Shown: positions 23,262 through 31,077 of the stretch, one piece after another
How the letters are laid out: each line of letters starts with the position of its first letter
Numbering within the stretch: the stretch's first letter is position 1
NCBI RefSeq assembly: GCF_015773195.1
Contig: NZ_JADWYK010000021.1
Coordinates: 1 to 60,113 of the forward strand
Length of the DNA stretch: 60,113 bases
Direction: 5' to 3'
Source: Hymenobacter guriensis
GTDB lineage: Bacteria > Bacteroidota > Bacteroidia > Cytophagales > Hymenobacteraceae
Notes under the pieces: generated by a model
What the model was told of the DNA's origin: nothing
Database searches by the model: none
Seen by the model: only the letters and a program-made list of their open reading frames with translations
Position numbers and translations under genes: made by a program

Positions 23262-23705
23262 TTATGCGGCCACCCGGAGGGTGTACACGAAGTCGTTAGC
23301 GGGCAGGCGGCTGCCCTTATGGCGGTTGCAGCGGCGACAGAGGCACTGCAGGTTGCCGCGGTGGTTGCCCCCACCCATACACAGCGGTATAATGTGATCG
23401 ACGGTGAGCCGTTTGGTAGATCGGCATTTGGCGCACTTGCCGGCGGACAGCACGTCGGCGGTAACAACCAGCCAGGCGGGGTCGTCAAAGGCCGGGCGTG
23501 GCGTGGCGGCGGGAATGTCGGCGGCCGGGTGGCGTATCAGTTTGGCGCGGGCCCGGCGGCGTTTGGCCGTTGAGGCTTTGGTCGGCTGCTGCTCGTCGGC
23601 GGGCTTGCGGTTGGGCCGAGAGTAGCCAAGGGCCGGCACCGTGTAGTAAGTCACGATGCCGGTTTCTGGGCACTCCTCCCGAATGGTTCGGCGGAGCTTT
23701 TTCAC
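23262..23705 (-). CDS. HNH endonuclease
   Basis: A 147-residue protein. The HNH fold is at residues ~88-130: CAKC (91-94), LTVDHIIPL with D103-H104, NHRGNLQ, then CRRC (123-126) and NRHKG. Both zinc-binding CxxC pairs and the catalytic His are present. The N-terminal ~60 residues are basic and probably disordered. The GTG start at 23705 overlaps the upstream stop (GTGA). HNH proteins near terminase can aid packaging cleavage; here it is in the early operon, so it could equally be a homing or host-DNA nuclease. Confidence 0.8.
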   Translation of the reverse strand: MKKLRRTIREECPETGIVTYYTVPALGYSRPNRKPADEQQPTKASTAKRRRARAKLIRHPAADIPAATPRPAFDDPAWLVVTADVLSAGKCAKCRSTKRLTVDHIIPLCMGGGNHRGNLQCLCRRCNRHKGSRLPANDFVYTLRVAA

Positions 23706-24601
23706 GGCAGTTCAACACTGAAGGTGCAAGGCCCGAGGGTGACGTCCCGCATGTTTTTCAGGTGCTCCAGAAGCTCCTTGTAGTGTTCCGCCTGCGTGGC
23801 AAACGTCTGCATGCGGCTGGCCTCCTTCCCGGCAGTCAACACCTGGTCGAAGTACCCAACGATGGAGCGGTTGTGCAGGTCCTCATTTATCTCGCTCTCC
23901 ACTTCGTCGGCCGTGGACATCTGCACCATCTCCCCGTCTTCCGTTTGGCGGTACTTCGGTATCTCCTTGCCCAGCTGGTCCCGAAAGAATTTGAACGGGC
24001 TGAAGTCGGTGGCGCTGGCTACTACGCTGGAAAACAGGGCAAAGTCGGCAGGCTGGCTGCTGCCAATGTGTTCCCCCGTAGAATCGGAGCCATCAAAGAA
24101 CTGCTGCAGGTCACTGCGAAGCGTGTAGGGGGCGAGGCTTTCCTCGTCGTCCTTGAAGGAGGCTTTCCACTTCTGCCCATCCGGGCCAATGCCATCTTCC
24201 ACCCAGTCAGAGTCCTCTTCGCTGCCGTGCTCGTTGATGCTGTCCATCCGCTTCTCGATAGCGTACCGTTTCAGGTCGCCATCATACACGTCGAATAATT
24301 CCGTCAGCAGGGCTATGGATTCGATTACCTCGCTGTGCAGGTCATTCAGCGAGCCGTTGAGCATATGCAGCATATAGAACCGGGGCATACTAAAGTCCCA
24401 GGTTTGGGTGGCGCGGGTGCTGGGCTCTTTGAGGCGGGCGCCCTCATCGGTGCATAGTTCTTTCAATAGCTGGGTGAACTCGCCCATGCTGGTGTTCGGG
24501 GCGCTTATGACCTCCATCGTGGAGAGCCGGCGCATGTAGGCGTTGAAAAGCTGGGCGAGGTTGTCCTCAGCGGAAATCTTCTCTAGGATTTTGTAGTACA
24601 T
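23702..24601 (-). CDS. Hypothetical early phage protein
   Basis: A 299-residue acidic soluble protein (many Asp/Glu, for example YDGDLKRYAIEKRMDSIN and GSEEDSDWVEDGIG). Mostly helical, no recognised domain, no signal peptide. It is coupled to the HNH gene by a GTGA overlap, so the two products may work together. Its length and position in the early operon suggest a replication- or recombination-associated protein, but nothing in the sequence proves it. Confidence 0.5.
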   Translation of the reverse strand: MYYKILEKISAEDNLAQLFNAYMRRLSTMEVISAPNTSMGEFTQLLKELCTDEGARLKEPSTRATQTWDFSMPRFYMLHMLNGSLNDLHSEVIESIALLTELFDVYDGDLKRYAIEKRMDSINEHGSEEDSDWVEDGIGPDGQKWKASFKDDEESLAPYTLRSDLQQFFDGSDSTGEHIGSSQPADFALFSSVVASATDFSPFKFFRDQLGKEIPKYRQTEDGEMVQMSTADEVESEINEDLHNRSIVGYFDQVLTAGKEASRMQTFATQAEHYKELLEHLKNMRDVTLGPCTFSVELP

Positions 24602-24649
24602 GGCGTTGAATGAGTTAAGTATGAAGTGTTGCGGCGGAAAGCTGGGTGG

Positions 24650-25384
24650 CTACGGCACCGGCCCAAAGTCCAGATGGTCGCCCTCAAAGTCGTGGGCCGT
24701 GCCGGCGGTGATTTCGTCTGAGGTCAGCACGAACTGGTTGCGGGCGATGTAGGAGCTGACCAACTGCCGGTCCCGGTTGCGGTACCACTTCAGCGCGCCT
24801 TGTGAGAAGTGCTCTTTGCGGAGCCACTTGAAAAAGCCATCGATAGTCACCCGGCGCATCTGCGGCTGCAGCTTTTCCCATTCTTCCGCCTCCCCGTCCG
24901 CCTGCCAGCCGTTTTCCAGGCCGTAGCTGATGTGGTCGGGCAGTACATCCTTTTGGAAGGTTCGGGCCGCGTGGCCAGGGAGGCGGTACACGCGCCAGCC
25001 GTTGAGCGTTAGCAGCTCGTCTTCATCCTGAATCTGCTGCGGTGTCCAGGGCGTTTCCTCCTCTTCTACCAGTACCGCGAGCTTGCGCCACGGGCAGGCC
25101 AGCGTCAGGAACAGATGCAGGAAAGGGTACTGAGGATAGAGGTTGACGCCCTCGGCGTACCGGGTGTGCATGGCCCGTTCCGCGTTCGGCGCGTACTCGA
25201 AGTGCATAAAGTTTACGCCGATGAGGCGGCCCTGTGCTGCCGCTTCCTTGATAGCCATGTGGCGGCGGGAGTAGCCTTCACGCACCTCCTGGGCATATCG
25301 TTCGGGCGCTACAGGTGGGTGAAAGTCGCATACCCGTCCTTGATACAGGTTGCCTTGGGGGAGGATTTCTCGGATTTCGCTCAT
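24650..25384 (-). CDS. Hypothetical early phage protein
   Basis: A 244-residue soluble protein starting MSEIREILPQGNLYQG. The ATG at 25384 is used because the frame before it gives only a short unlikely extension. A middle block LAVLVEEEE ... QDEDELLTLNGWRVYRL has the strand-acid-helix-GWxVxRL order seen in some DUF559/PD-(D/E)XK nucleases. The match is loose and the lysine motif is not clear, so I do not call it a nuclease. Confidence 0.45.
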   Translation of the reverse strand: MSEIREILPQGNLYQGRVCDFHPPVAPERYAQEVREGYSRRHMAIKEAAAQGRLIGVNFMHFEYAPNAERAMHTRYAEGVNLYPQYPFLHLFLTLACPWRKLAVLVEEEETPWTPQQIQDEDELLTLNGWRVYRLPGHAARTFQKDVLPDHISYGLENGWQADGEAEEWEKLQPQMRRVTIDGFFKWLRKEHFSQGALKWYRNRDRQLVSSYIARNQFVLTSDEITAGTAHDFEGDHLDFGPVP

Positions 25385-25451
25385 GGTAGAAAAGGTGTAA
25401 AAGGTGTAAGTCAATGTTATTCAGCAGAATGGACTACTTCCGGGGCCAGTC

Positions 25452-25817
25452 TTACCAAGGGTCTGAGGGGTAGCCGATGGTCATGCGGGCGTATTCACCC
25501 AGGAAGTCAATCAGCAAGGCTGCGGTGCGGGCATCCTCTTGGCCGGACTCCTGAAGCAGCTGCATAGCTTCTTGCGCGGGCTTGTGTGGGCCATCGGTGG
25601 CCGTGGCCTCCCATGCTTTGCCGTGGGCCTGCTTCTGTTTCTCCCGGGCGGCCTGCGCTTGACTCCAGGCCTGCTGTCCCTTTTCTTTTAGGACTTCCCA
25701 TTCCCCGCGCTGGCTGGGAGAGGCCACCTCTATGAAGTAGTCGATGTTCGCCAGGATGCTCGTAACCTTGGTTTCGACGTCCGCATAGCGTTCGGCAAGG
25801 GTTTTTGCTTCTGTCAT
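25452..25817 (-). CDS. Hypothetical early phage protein
   Basis: A 121-residue helical protein starting MTEAKTLAERYADVETKV. It has a Gln/Ala/Lys-rich central helix (GQQAWSQAQAAREKQKQAHG) that could be a coiled coil. The ATG at 25817 avoids overlap with the preceding gene; an upstream frame to 25892 would overlap its C-terminus. No family recognised. Confidence 0.45.
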   Translation of the reverse strand: MTEAKTLAERYADVETKVTSILANIDYFIEVASPSQRGEWEVLKEKGQQAWSQAQAAREKQKQAHGKAWEATATDGPHKPAQEAMQLLQESGQEDARTAALLIDFLGEYARMTIGYPSDPW

Positions 25818-25830
25818 GGTTGGGGTAAGA

Positions 25831-26415
25831 TTAAGCCGCAGCTGAGGCGCCCGGCAGTCGGTTGGTAGGGTGAAGTTTCCGGCAGTTATCAAGCTCGCCA
25901 GCCTTGGCCAGTGGCCCGTCGATGTACTGGCTGGTGCGCAACAGGTGTAGGTATTTCCCCATCGTGGCTACCCACTGTTGCAGGGCAGCTTCGACCAGCT
26001 CGTGCGTGTTGCCGCGCGCTTTGTTCAGTTCCGGCGCCAGTAGTAGCCAGTAGTCTTCGCTGTCCTCGTCGGGCCACTCGCCATGTTGCTCCTGCCACGC
26101 TGCCAGTACACGCTGCACGGCTGGCTCAGCGTCCTTAAGCGCCTGCCAACCAGTGCGTAGAGCGCCCACGGCCTTGTCGAACTGGCCCAGCAGCTTCTGC
26201 CACTCCCCCGCGTTGGCCCAGCCCCCGTCGATGTGCGGATTTCCGCCAGGGCGGCGGGTGCGCTGAACGATGATATCCCGCACCGTTTTGGCATACACGC
26301 CGAGGCTGTGAATCCGGCGCCGGGGGGAGGGTATCTGCTGCACTTGGTCGCGGCGGGCCAGTTGCTTCCGGGCAAGCTCACGGAGGGAATCGGGAACGGG
26401 AGGGAGCGTATTCAT
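25831..26415 (-). CDS. Hypothetical early phage protein
   Basis: A 194-residue soluble protein. The basic N-terminal third (ELARKQLARRDQVQQIPSPR) is followed by Trp-rich helices (WANAGEWQKLLGQF, VQRVLAAWQEQHGEWPDED). No recognised domain. It overlaps the upstream 64-residue gene by four bases, supporting a common transcript with the dnaB operon. Confidence 0.5.
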   Translation of the reverse strand: MNTLPPVPDSLRELARKQLARRDQVQQIPSPRRRIHSLGVYAKTVRDIIVQRTRRPGGNPHIDGGWANAGEWQKLLGQFDKAVGALRTGWQALKDAEPAVQRVLAAWQEQHGEWPDEDSEDYWLLLAPELNKARGNTHELVEAALQQWVATMGKYLHLLRTSQYIDGPLAKAGELDNCRKLHPTNRLPGASAAA

Positions 26416-26606
26416 GGCTGGGCTGGGTAGAGGGGAATAATGCGGGCTGTGGGCCGAATTCGGCGGCGGACTTCTGCCTTAACTAACTCAAAGCCAGGGC
26501 CGCCGCGCTGTTTGAAGTACAGACCGAGCTGCAACAAGTAGGCCGTGGAGGCCCCGTGCAAGTCCTTTTCGAGGGCTTGCCGGGTAGGTTCCGAGTACTG
26601 TTCCAT
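26412..26606 (-). CDS. Small hypothetical phage protein
   Basis: A 64-residue basic protein (ALEKDLHGASTAYLLQLGLY, then KAEVRRRIRPTAR). It lies three bases after dnaB and overlaps the next gene by ATGA. No family recognised; the tight operon context supports that it is real. Confidence 0.5.
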   Translation of the reverse strand: MEQYSEPTRQALEKDLHGASTAYLLQLGLYFKQRGGPGFELVKAEVRRRIRPTARIIPLYPAQP

Positions 26607-26609
26607 TGG

Positions 26610-28103
26610 TTAGCTGACCGGGGCTCCGTCGTCGGAGAAGTGGCTCGCGGTGGCCGTGCGCAGGGTACTGAGCGAGGGCAGCTTCAGGGGCAAGATGCGC
26701 GGCCCAAAGTGTTCCGCTGGCGCTGGTTCGGCAACTGGCGCTGCGGGTTCCAGGTCGAAATAGCGCCCGTTCTTCATGGTAGAGCCCACTATCACCTCAG
26801 CCAGCGGGCCGTTGCGGTGCTTGGCGAAAATCACCTCCGTGGTATCTGCTACGGACTCGCCCATTTCGTCCTCCTTGATCTTGTAGTACTCAGGGCGGTA
26901 GAGGAACACGACTACATCGGCATCCTGCTCAATGCTGCCGGACTCGCGTAGGTCGCTGAGCATGGGCTTCTTTTCTCCTCCCCGGCTTTCCACGGCCCGG
27001 CTGAGCTGCGAGAGGGCAATAACCGGCACGTTCAACTCCTTGGCCGTGAGCTTCAGGCCCCGGCTGATGCTGCCGATTTCCTGCTCCCGGCTGCCTTTCT
27101 TCTCGCCAGTCATCAGCTGCAGGTAGTCGACAACAATCCAGCGGATGTCGTGCTCGGCTTTGAGGCGGGCGGCTTTGGCGCGAAATTCCCCGATGGAAAG
27201 GCCGGGCGTGTCTTCGAGGTAGATTTCCGCCTGCTCCAGCCGGGTCACCCGATCCCGAATCGTGCGGGCCTCCTCTACGCCTCCACTGGGAAAGTAGCCC
27301 TTTGCCAGCTGGTTGGTCGAGTATTCCCCTAGCTCGGTGGCTATGGTTTTGCGCACCATCTGCGTGTTGCTCATCTCCAGGTTGAAGATGGCGCCGGGGT
27401 AGCCAGCCAGGGCGGCGGGCACGGCGTTGGCCAGGGCAAAGCTGGTTTTACCAACGCCAGGCCGGGCCGCCACAATTATCAGGTCCGAGGGCTGCCAACC
27501 GCCGGTCACATCGTCAATCGAGCCGAGGCCCGAAGGAATACCCGTAATACCGCCGGGTTTGAGGGTCGCGGCTACAATTTCCTCCGCTACCTGATCGAGC
27601 AGGCCGCTGAGCGTGTAGGTGCCCCGTACCTGCAGGCCCTCCTGAATCTGGTTGATGGTGGCGTAAGCCGAAGCCAGCAGATCGGATAGGTCCGTTGTTG
27701 GGTCGGCCGCGTCCTTGGTAAGCTGGTGCATCAATACGCCAACGCGCCGCTTGCCCCACAGCAGGTTCATGTACTGGCAGTAATCGGCTATACCGGTGCC
27801 GTATGGAGCCTTAGCCAGCAGACCCTGAATGTAGCGCGAGCCGCCGGCCGCCTGCATTTTGCCAACTTGCGCCAGGTACTGGCCTACGGTGTAATAATCT
27901 ACCGTCTTGCCAGTAGCGTTCAGGCGCTGAATCGCCGTGAACAGGGGTCGGTGGGGCGGGTGGTAGAACGTGTCGGCGCCACCACGGAGTAGCTCCAGGG
28001 CTTCGCGCAGGCCCGTTGGCTGGGTAAGCATCACACCCAGCACGGCCCGCTCCAGCTCAATGGAATTCTGCGGAAGGTGGGAGTAGTTTTCGAGCGGGTT
28101 CAT
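26610..28103 (-). CDS. dnaB: Replicative DNA helicase DnaB
   Basis: A 497-residue hexameric helicase that would drive phage replication forks. The N-terminal DnaB domain (residues ~10-110) starts PQNSIELERAVLGVML. The RecA-like core has Walker A ARPGVGKT (213-220), WIVVDYLQLM as Walker B, ALSQLSR and DLRESGSIEQDADVV as motif 4, and the C-terminal arginine-finger region near FAKHRNGPL. The start overlaps the upstream DnaD-like stop as ATGA, so initiator and helicase are translationally coupled. It is the phage's own copy. Confidence 0.9.
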   Translation of the reverse strand: MNPLENYSHLPQNSIELERAVLGVMLTQPTGLREALELLRGGADTFYHPPHRPLFTAIQRLNATGKTVDYYTVGQYLAQVGKMQAAGGSRYIQGLLAKAPYGTGIADYCQYMNLLWGKRRVGVLMHQLTKDAADPTTDLSDLLASAYATINQIQEGLQVRGTYTLSGLLDQVAEEIVAATLKPGGITGIPSGLGSIDDVTGGWQPSDLIIVAARPGVGKTSFALANAVPAALAGYPGAIFNLEMSNTQMVRKTIATELGEYSTNQLAKGYFPSGGVEEARTIRDRVTRLEQAEIYLEDTPGLSIGEFRAKAARLKAEHDIRWIVVDYLQLMTGEKKGSREQEIGSISRGLKLTAKELNVPVIALSQLSRAVESRGGEKKPMLSDLRESGSIEQDADVVVFLYRPEYYKIKEDEMGESVADTTEVIFAKHRNGPLAEVIVGSTMKNGRYFDLEPAAPVAEPAPAEHFGPRILPLKLPSLSTLRTATASHFSDDGAPVS

Positions 28104-28900
28104 GTCGGCTTGGTTTTTCGTTGGTCAGCTACTTTTTGATTGATGGAGCCAGTAGCGGTGGTGGCATTGACTGAAGCGGTGCGGGTATTGCCTTGCAACG
28201 GCCCGGCCCGGCGTTTGCACCAGTCTTGGAGGGTCAGGCTGGCACTCAAGTAGGCGGTTAGCAGCTTGGCGTGGTTCTCCATGCCTTGCAACACGTCCTG
28301 CACAACGGCTTTGCTGAACTTCGAGCAACACGCCCTGTATTGCTCAGCCGTTAGCGGTTTCTTCATTTCCAGAACCCGGGGGGTATTGTCCCCCACCCAC
28401 TGAAATTCCTTTTCCTCAGCACTTAATTCAACCTCGCCCACCGGAGGAGCGTTAGCTCCTTCTTTTCGTTTTGGTTTAGTTTTCTTCTTATGTACTGTGG
28501 TAGTTTCTGGGGGCGAAAAGGGCGGGGAAAAGGGGGAGGAAAAGGGGGGCGAAAAGGGGGTGTTTTTCATACCCTTTTTATCACCCTTTTCTCCCTCATC
28601 ATCTTCGCAGCCCGGCGGCAGCACTAAAAAATACTGTGTGGTATTGCCTCTCCCCTGCCCGTTCTTGTAATCAAGCAGCCCGTATTGCTTCAGCTTGTTG
28701 CGGGCCGTGTCCAGCGGCTCTTTCGTCTTTATTCCAGTCTTGACCCGTAGTTCATCCACAGACAAGTTGAAGGGATTCTTCCACCCTAACAGGTTGCAGT
28801 GATCCGCCAAAGCGTGATACACGGCGATTTCGTTGGGGGTGAATGAATGCTCCAGACGCTTTATTCGCCAGAAGTAATTAAACAGGGTGTAGTAGTTCAT
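28100..28900 (-). CDS. Phage replication initiator / helicase loader (DnaD-like)
   Basis: A 266-residue protein. Residues ~1-95 form a winged-helix domain (FTPNEIAVYHALADHCN, LSVDELRVKTGI, ARNKLKQYGLLDYKNGQ), the layout of phage replication proteins that bind the origin. Residues ~115-135 are a low-complexity block of repeated FSPP units, then a Lys-rich linker, then a C-terminal helical region (YRACCSKFSKAVVQDVLQGM) that may contact DnaB. Direct coupling to dnaB supports a helicase-loading role. The exact family is uncertain. Confidence 0.6.
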   Translation of the reverse strand: MNYYTLFNYFWRIKRLEHSFTPNEIAVYHALADHCNLLGWKNPFNLSVDELRVKTGIKTKEPLDTARNKLKQYGLLDYKNGQGRGNTTQYFLVLPPGCEDDEGEKGDKKGMKNTPFSPPFSSPFSPPFSPPETTTVHKKKTKPKRKEGANAPPVGEVELSAEEKEFQWVGDNTPRVLEMKKPLTAEQYRACCSKFSKAVVQDVLQGMENHAKLLTAYLSASLTLQDWCKRRAGPLQGNTRTASVNATTATGSINQKVADQRKTKPT

Positions 28901-28945
28901 GCGACGGTGGGAGGCAAAGGGTATAACGATTCGTTACTCCCCTGC

Positions 28946-29746
28946 TCAGGCCGCTTTTCGCCGCTGGAACCCGCCAACCTCGGCTGGCATGCGCTTTATT
29001 TTGGAGAAGCCGATAACGGGTCGGCTAGGCTCTTGAGCTTTCGGCTGCTTGCGCTGAGCATATAGCTCACGACGCCGAGCCCGCTCTTTCTCCCTGTGCT
29101 GCTCGTACGCTACGTGGTTGGCGTACAATGCATCCCAGTTGCGGCGGGGAAACGCTGCGGTAGGTAGGCAACATGCCACTTCCGCAAATGACTCATACCG
29201 AAGAAAGCGATAGAGGCGAAGGTTCGGGTGGCGCCACGCGTAGCCGTCTTCTGTCCAGTCCGGGCAGGCATCCGCATCATCTTGAATTATCATGCGCATG
29301 CCTAAAGAGCCTTGCTTCTTTCGCAAATAGCGAAAGGCTCTGATCGTTCCCGCGAATGACAACTCCTCTATGTATTGAAGGCAATACACATTCCCTTCGA
29401 CCATCTCCTCCCCTGGAAGCACTTCCTCTGCCCAGAAGGAAACCCCATTTAAAAACCTTGGAGCCATCGAGTTGGCAATCCAGCTATTGTGGCAAGGGGC
29501 AATTCCTGAAACCAGAATTTTGTGAGAGTCAGGCCGGATAGGCTCTACTTCGGGCTCGAGCCAATAATCGGCTTCTGTCTGCGTATAGCCATTCATCGTC
29601 TTAGGCAAAGACTCAAGAAAAGCAGTTGGCAACATTTGCCGCAGACCTGTGACAACTATTTCGTTCCACCGGCGGCGTTCCAAGCGCTCCTGCTCAGCAG
29701 CCTCGGCTGCCTGCGCTGGCTGGTAAGTAATTTTAGTAATTGCCAT
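28946..29746 (-). CDS. Hypothetical early phage protein
   Basis: A 266-residue soluble protein starting MAITKITYQPAQAAEAAEQE. The central part (HKILVSGIAPCHNSWIANSM, EEMVEGNVYCLQYIEELSFA) and a basic C-terminus rich in Arg/Lys (EREKERARRRELYAQRKQ, split by context) suggest nucleic-acid binding. The ATG at 29746 avoids overlap with the upstream HTH gene. The phrase EGNVYCLQYIE resembles the peptidase S24/regulator-like beta fold, but no Ser/Lys dyad is seen. Family not assigned. Confidence 0.45.
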   Translation of the reverse strand: MAITKITYQPAQAAEAAEQERLERRRWNEIVVTGLRQMLPTAFLESLPKTMNGYTQTEADYWLEPEVEPIRPDSHKILVSGIAPCHNSWIANSMAPRFLNGVSFWAEEVLPGEEMVEGNVYCLQYIEELSFAGTIRAFRYLRKKQGSLGMRMIIQDDADACPDWTEDGYAWRHPNLRLYRFLRYESFAEVACCLPTAAFPRRNWDALYANHVAYEQHREKERARRRELYAQRKQPKAQEPSRPVIGFSKIKRMPAEVGGFQRRKAA

Positions 29747-29759
29747 AATTGAAGGGTGC

Positions 29760-30128
29760 TTATACCGCGCTGCGGCGTTTGGGGAGGGCCCCACGGCGGG
29801 CAGGGCGCTTATCTTCGGTGAGGGGAATGACCTGGTTGGTGCGGCGGTTGCGCTGCTGCCAGGCGGTGAGGTCGGAGAGCAGTACCCGGCGACCTTTGGC
29901 GGAATCCGTGCACGGCACCCAGGGCAGGGCCAGCGGGTGCGTAGCCGGGAGGGTGAAGTAGTTGCGGATGGTGCTTTCGTCCAGATTCAGAATCTCGGCC
30001 ACCTGCAGCACCGTGTACTGTGGGTCGGGCTGGGGCTGGGCCTCTAGCCACGCCTGCATCTGCTCCTGAAAGGCAGGCAAGACGTGAGGCAGAAGCAACT
30101 CCACGGGGATTTGAACGCCGCTGTTCAT
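29760..30128 (-). CDS. HTH (excisionase/MerR-like) DNA-binding protein
   Basis: A 122-residue protein. After a helical N-terminus, residues ~38-92 read YTVLQVAEILNLDESTIRNYF, then LP..., then KGRRVLLSDLTAWQQRNR. This is the HTH_17/excisionase-like fold common in Bacteroidota mobile elements, where the wing carries a gly-arg-arg turn. It may be an excisionase or early regulator. It lies just downstream (leftward) of the candidate small RNA B. Confidence 0.65.
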   Translation of the reverse strand: MNSGVQIPVELLLPHVLPAFQEQMQAWLEAQPQPDPQYTVLQVAEILNLDESTIRNYFTLPATHPLALPWVPCTDSAKGRRVLLSDLTAWQQRNRRTNQVIPLTEDKRPARRGALPKRRSAV

Positions 30129-30173
30129 ACTGCAGCCTCCTCTGGACTTTTCGTGGAATTATCCATATCTTTG

Positions 30174-30255
30174 TTTCAATTAAACGCTCGGCTTGAGTAG
30201 GCGAGCGGTTGATGAAAGGGAACCCCGGCTGCGGTAACGGCCGGGGTTTATTTTG
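30174..30255 (+). ncRNA. Candidate small RNA B: promoter box, hairpin, intrinsic terminator
   Basis: On the + strand TATCTTTG (30166-30173) is followed by an AT-rich 11 nt, a hairpin CGCTCG/CGAGCG (30185-30207), the linker GGTTGATGAAAGGG, a 9-bp GC hairpin AACCCCGGC/GCCGGGGTT (30221-30248) and TATTTTG. The unit is opposite in direction to the flanking genes and contains no open frame. It has the look of a short terminated RNA, about 75-80 nt. A clear -33 element is missing. Confidence 0.45.
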
Positions 30256-30260
30256 TCCCA

Positions 30261-30686
30261 CTAGGCCGCTTTGCGCATGTGTTCCGCGCTCGGGTACATC
30301 GGAATAATGACAGCCTCATGCAGTCGCTCCAAGCACACCGCATCGGCGCATTCCGTCATATCCAGCTCAGTAATGAATTGCGGCAGGTCGGCGAATATTT
30401 CCTCCTGCTGGAAGGCCGTGGGGAAGCGGACAGCCTCGCGGCCGGCGGCAGTAATGCCGTAGCCGGAAACATAGGCCCGCACAGCGTAGGTGTTGCCTTC
30501 AGCATCAAAGCAGAGGCAGAAGCCCAGGACGGGGAGAATCGTACCCGCGTCGAAACCCTCAATCGGGCTCGTGATATGCAGGCGGTCGGTCGGATGGAAG
30601 CCCGAGAGGATGTCGAACTTTCCGTGCGTCCGACGGGCGCAGGAGAGGCGTGGCACCAAGGGGGCACTGAAGGATACTACTTTCAT
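30261..30686 (-). CDS. Hypothetical early phage protein
   Basis: A 141-residue protein starting MKVVSFSAPLVPRLSC. The middle is beta-rich (VLGFCLCFDAEGNTYAVRAY) and the C-terminal part helical and acidic (FQQEEIFADLPQFITELDM). The ATG at 30686 is preferred to the longer frame to 30779, which would overlap the preceding gene. No family recognised; it sits third in the early operon. Confidence 0.45.
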   Translation of the reverse strand: MKVVSFSAPLVPRLSCARRTHGKFDILSGFHPTDRLHITSPIEGFDAGTILPVLGFCLCFDAEGNTYAVRAYVSGYGITAAGREAVRFPTAFQQEEIFADLPQFITELDMTECADAVCLERLHEAVIIPMYPSAEHMRKAA

Positions 30687-30720
30687 TTTGAGTAGGGAGG
30701 TTGAGAAAGGTTGGTTGTGA

Positions 30721-30972
30721 TTAAGAAGCGGCGGTAACCGCTTGAGCGAGGTCTTTTTGAGCAGATTCCCATTGGGCAAAGCCTTCGGGGTTGGTTTCCT
30801 TAGCTAAGCCCAACACCGCTGGCCAGTGGCGACTAGTGGTTTGCTCCATCCTCACCAGTTGAGCTAGGTTAGAGGGATTGCGCAGCCCGGTGCGCTTAGC
30901 GAGTTCGGCCAGAAAGCCTGGAGGCATGAGTTGCCGAATCGTGAGGGCAGGTGTGGTTTGATTCATAGGCAT
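30721..30972 (-). CDS. First gene of the early operon, hypothetical
   Basis: An 83-residue protein starting MPMNQTTPALTIRQLMPPGF. The segment PPGFLAELAKRTGLRNPSNLAQLVRME looks like a helix-turn-helix core, so it could be a Cro-like regulator, but this is not certain. It is transcribed divergently from the CI-like repressor, from a strong promoter whose spacer is covered by repeated operators, as expected for the first lytic gene. Confidence 0.5.
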   Translation of the reverse strand: MPMNQTTPALTIRQLMPPGFLAELAKRTGLRNPSNLAQLVRMEQTTSRHWPAVLGLAKETNPEGFAQWESAQKDLAQAVTAAS

Positions 30973-31014
30973 CTTTTGGCCCGCCGTATATTGCGTGCGT
31001 TGTTGTTGTTGTTT

Positions 31015-31058
31015 CAAAGATATACGCAATAGCGAACAAGTCAAACGCAATAGCGAAC
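31015..31058 (-). promoter_or_regulatory. Early lytic promoter with repressor operators
   Basis: On the minus strand TTG (31044-31042) and TATCTTTG (31022-31015) are 19 bases apart, an ideal Bacteroidota promoter for the 30972 gene. Two exact 14-bp direct repeats, ACGCAATAGCGAAC, lie at 31024-31037 and 31045-31058 (21 bp apart, two helical turns) over the spacer and just upstream of the -33 element. Each has an inner CGC/GCG dyad. They fit binding sites of the divergent repressor. Confidence 0.7.
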
Positions 31059-31077
31059 TTTTTTTTCTGATTCCTCA

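Noticed and set aside
28500..28565. Short tandem repeat in the DnaD-like gene as a mobile or regulatory repeat
   Set aside because: It encodes repeated FSPP units in frame within a linker, so it is a low-complexity protein segment.
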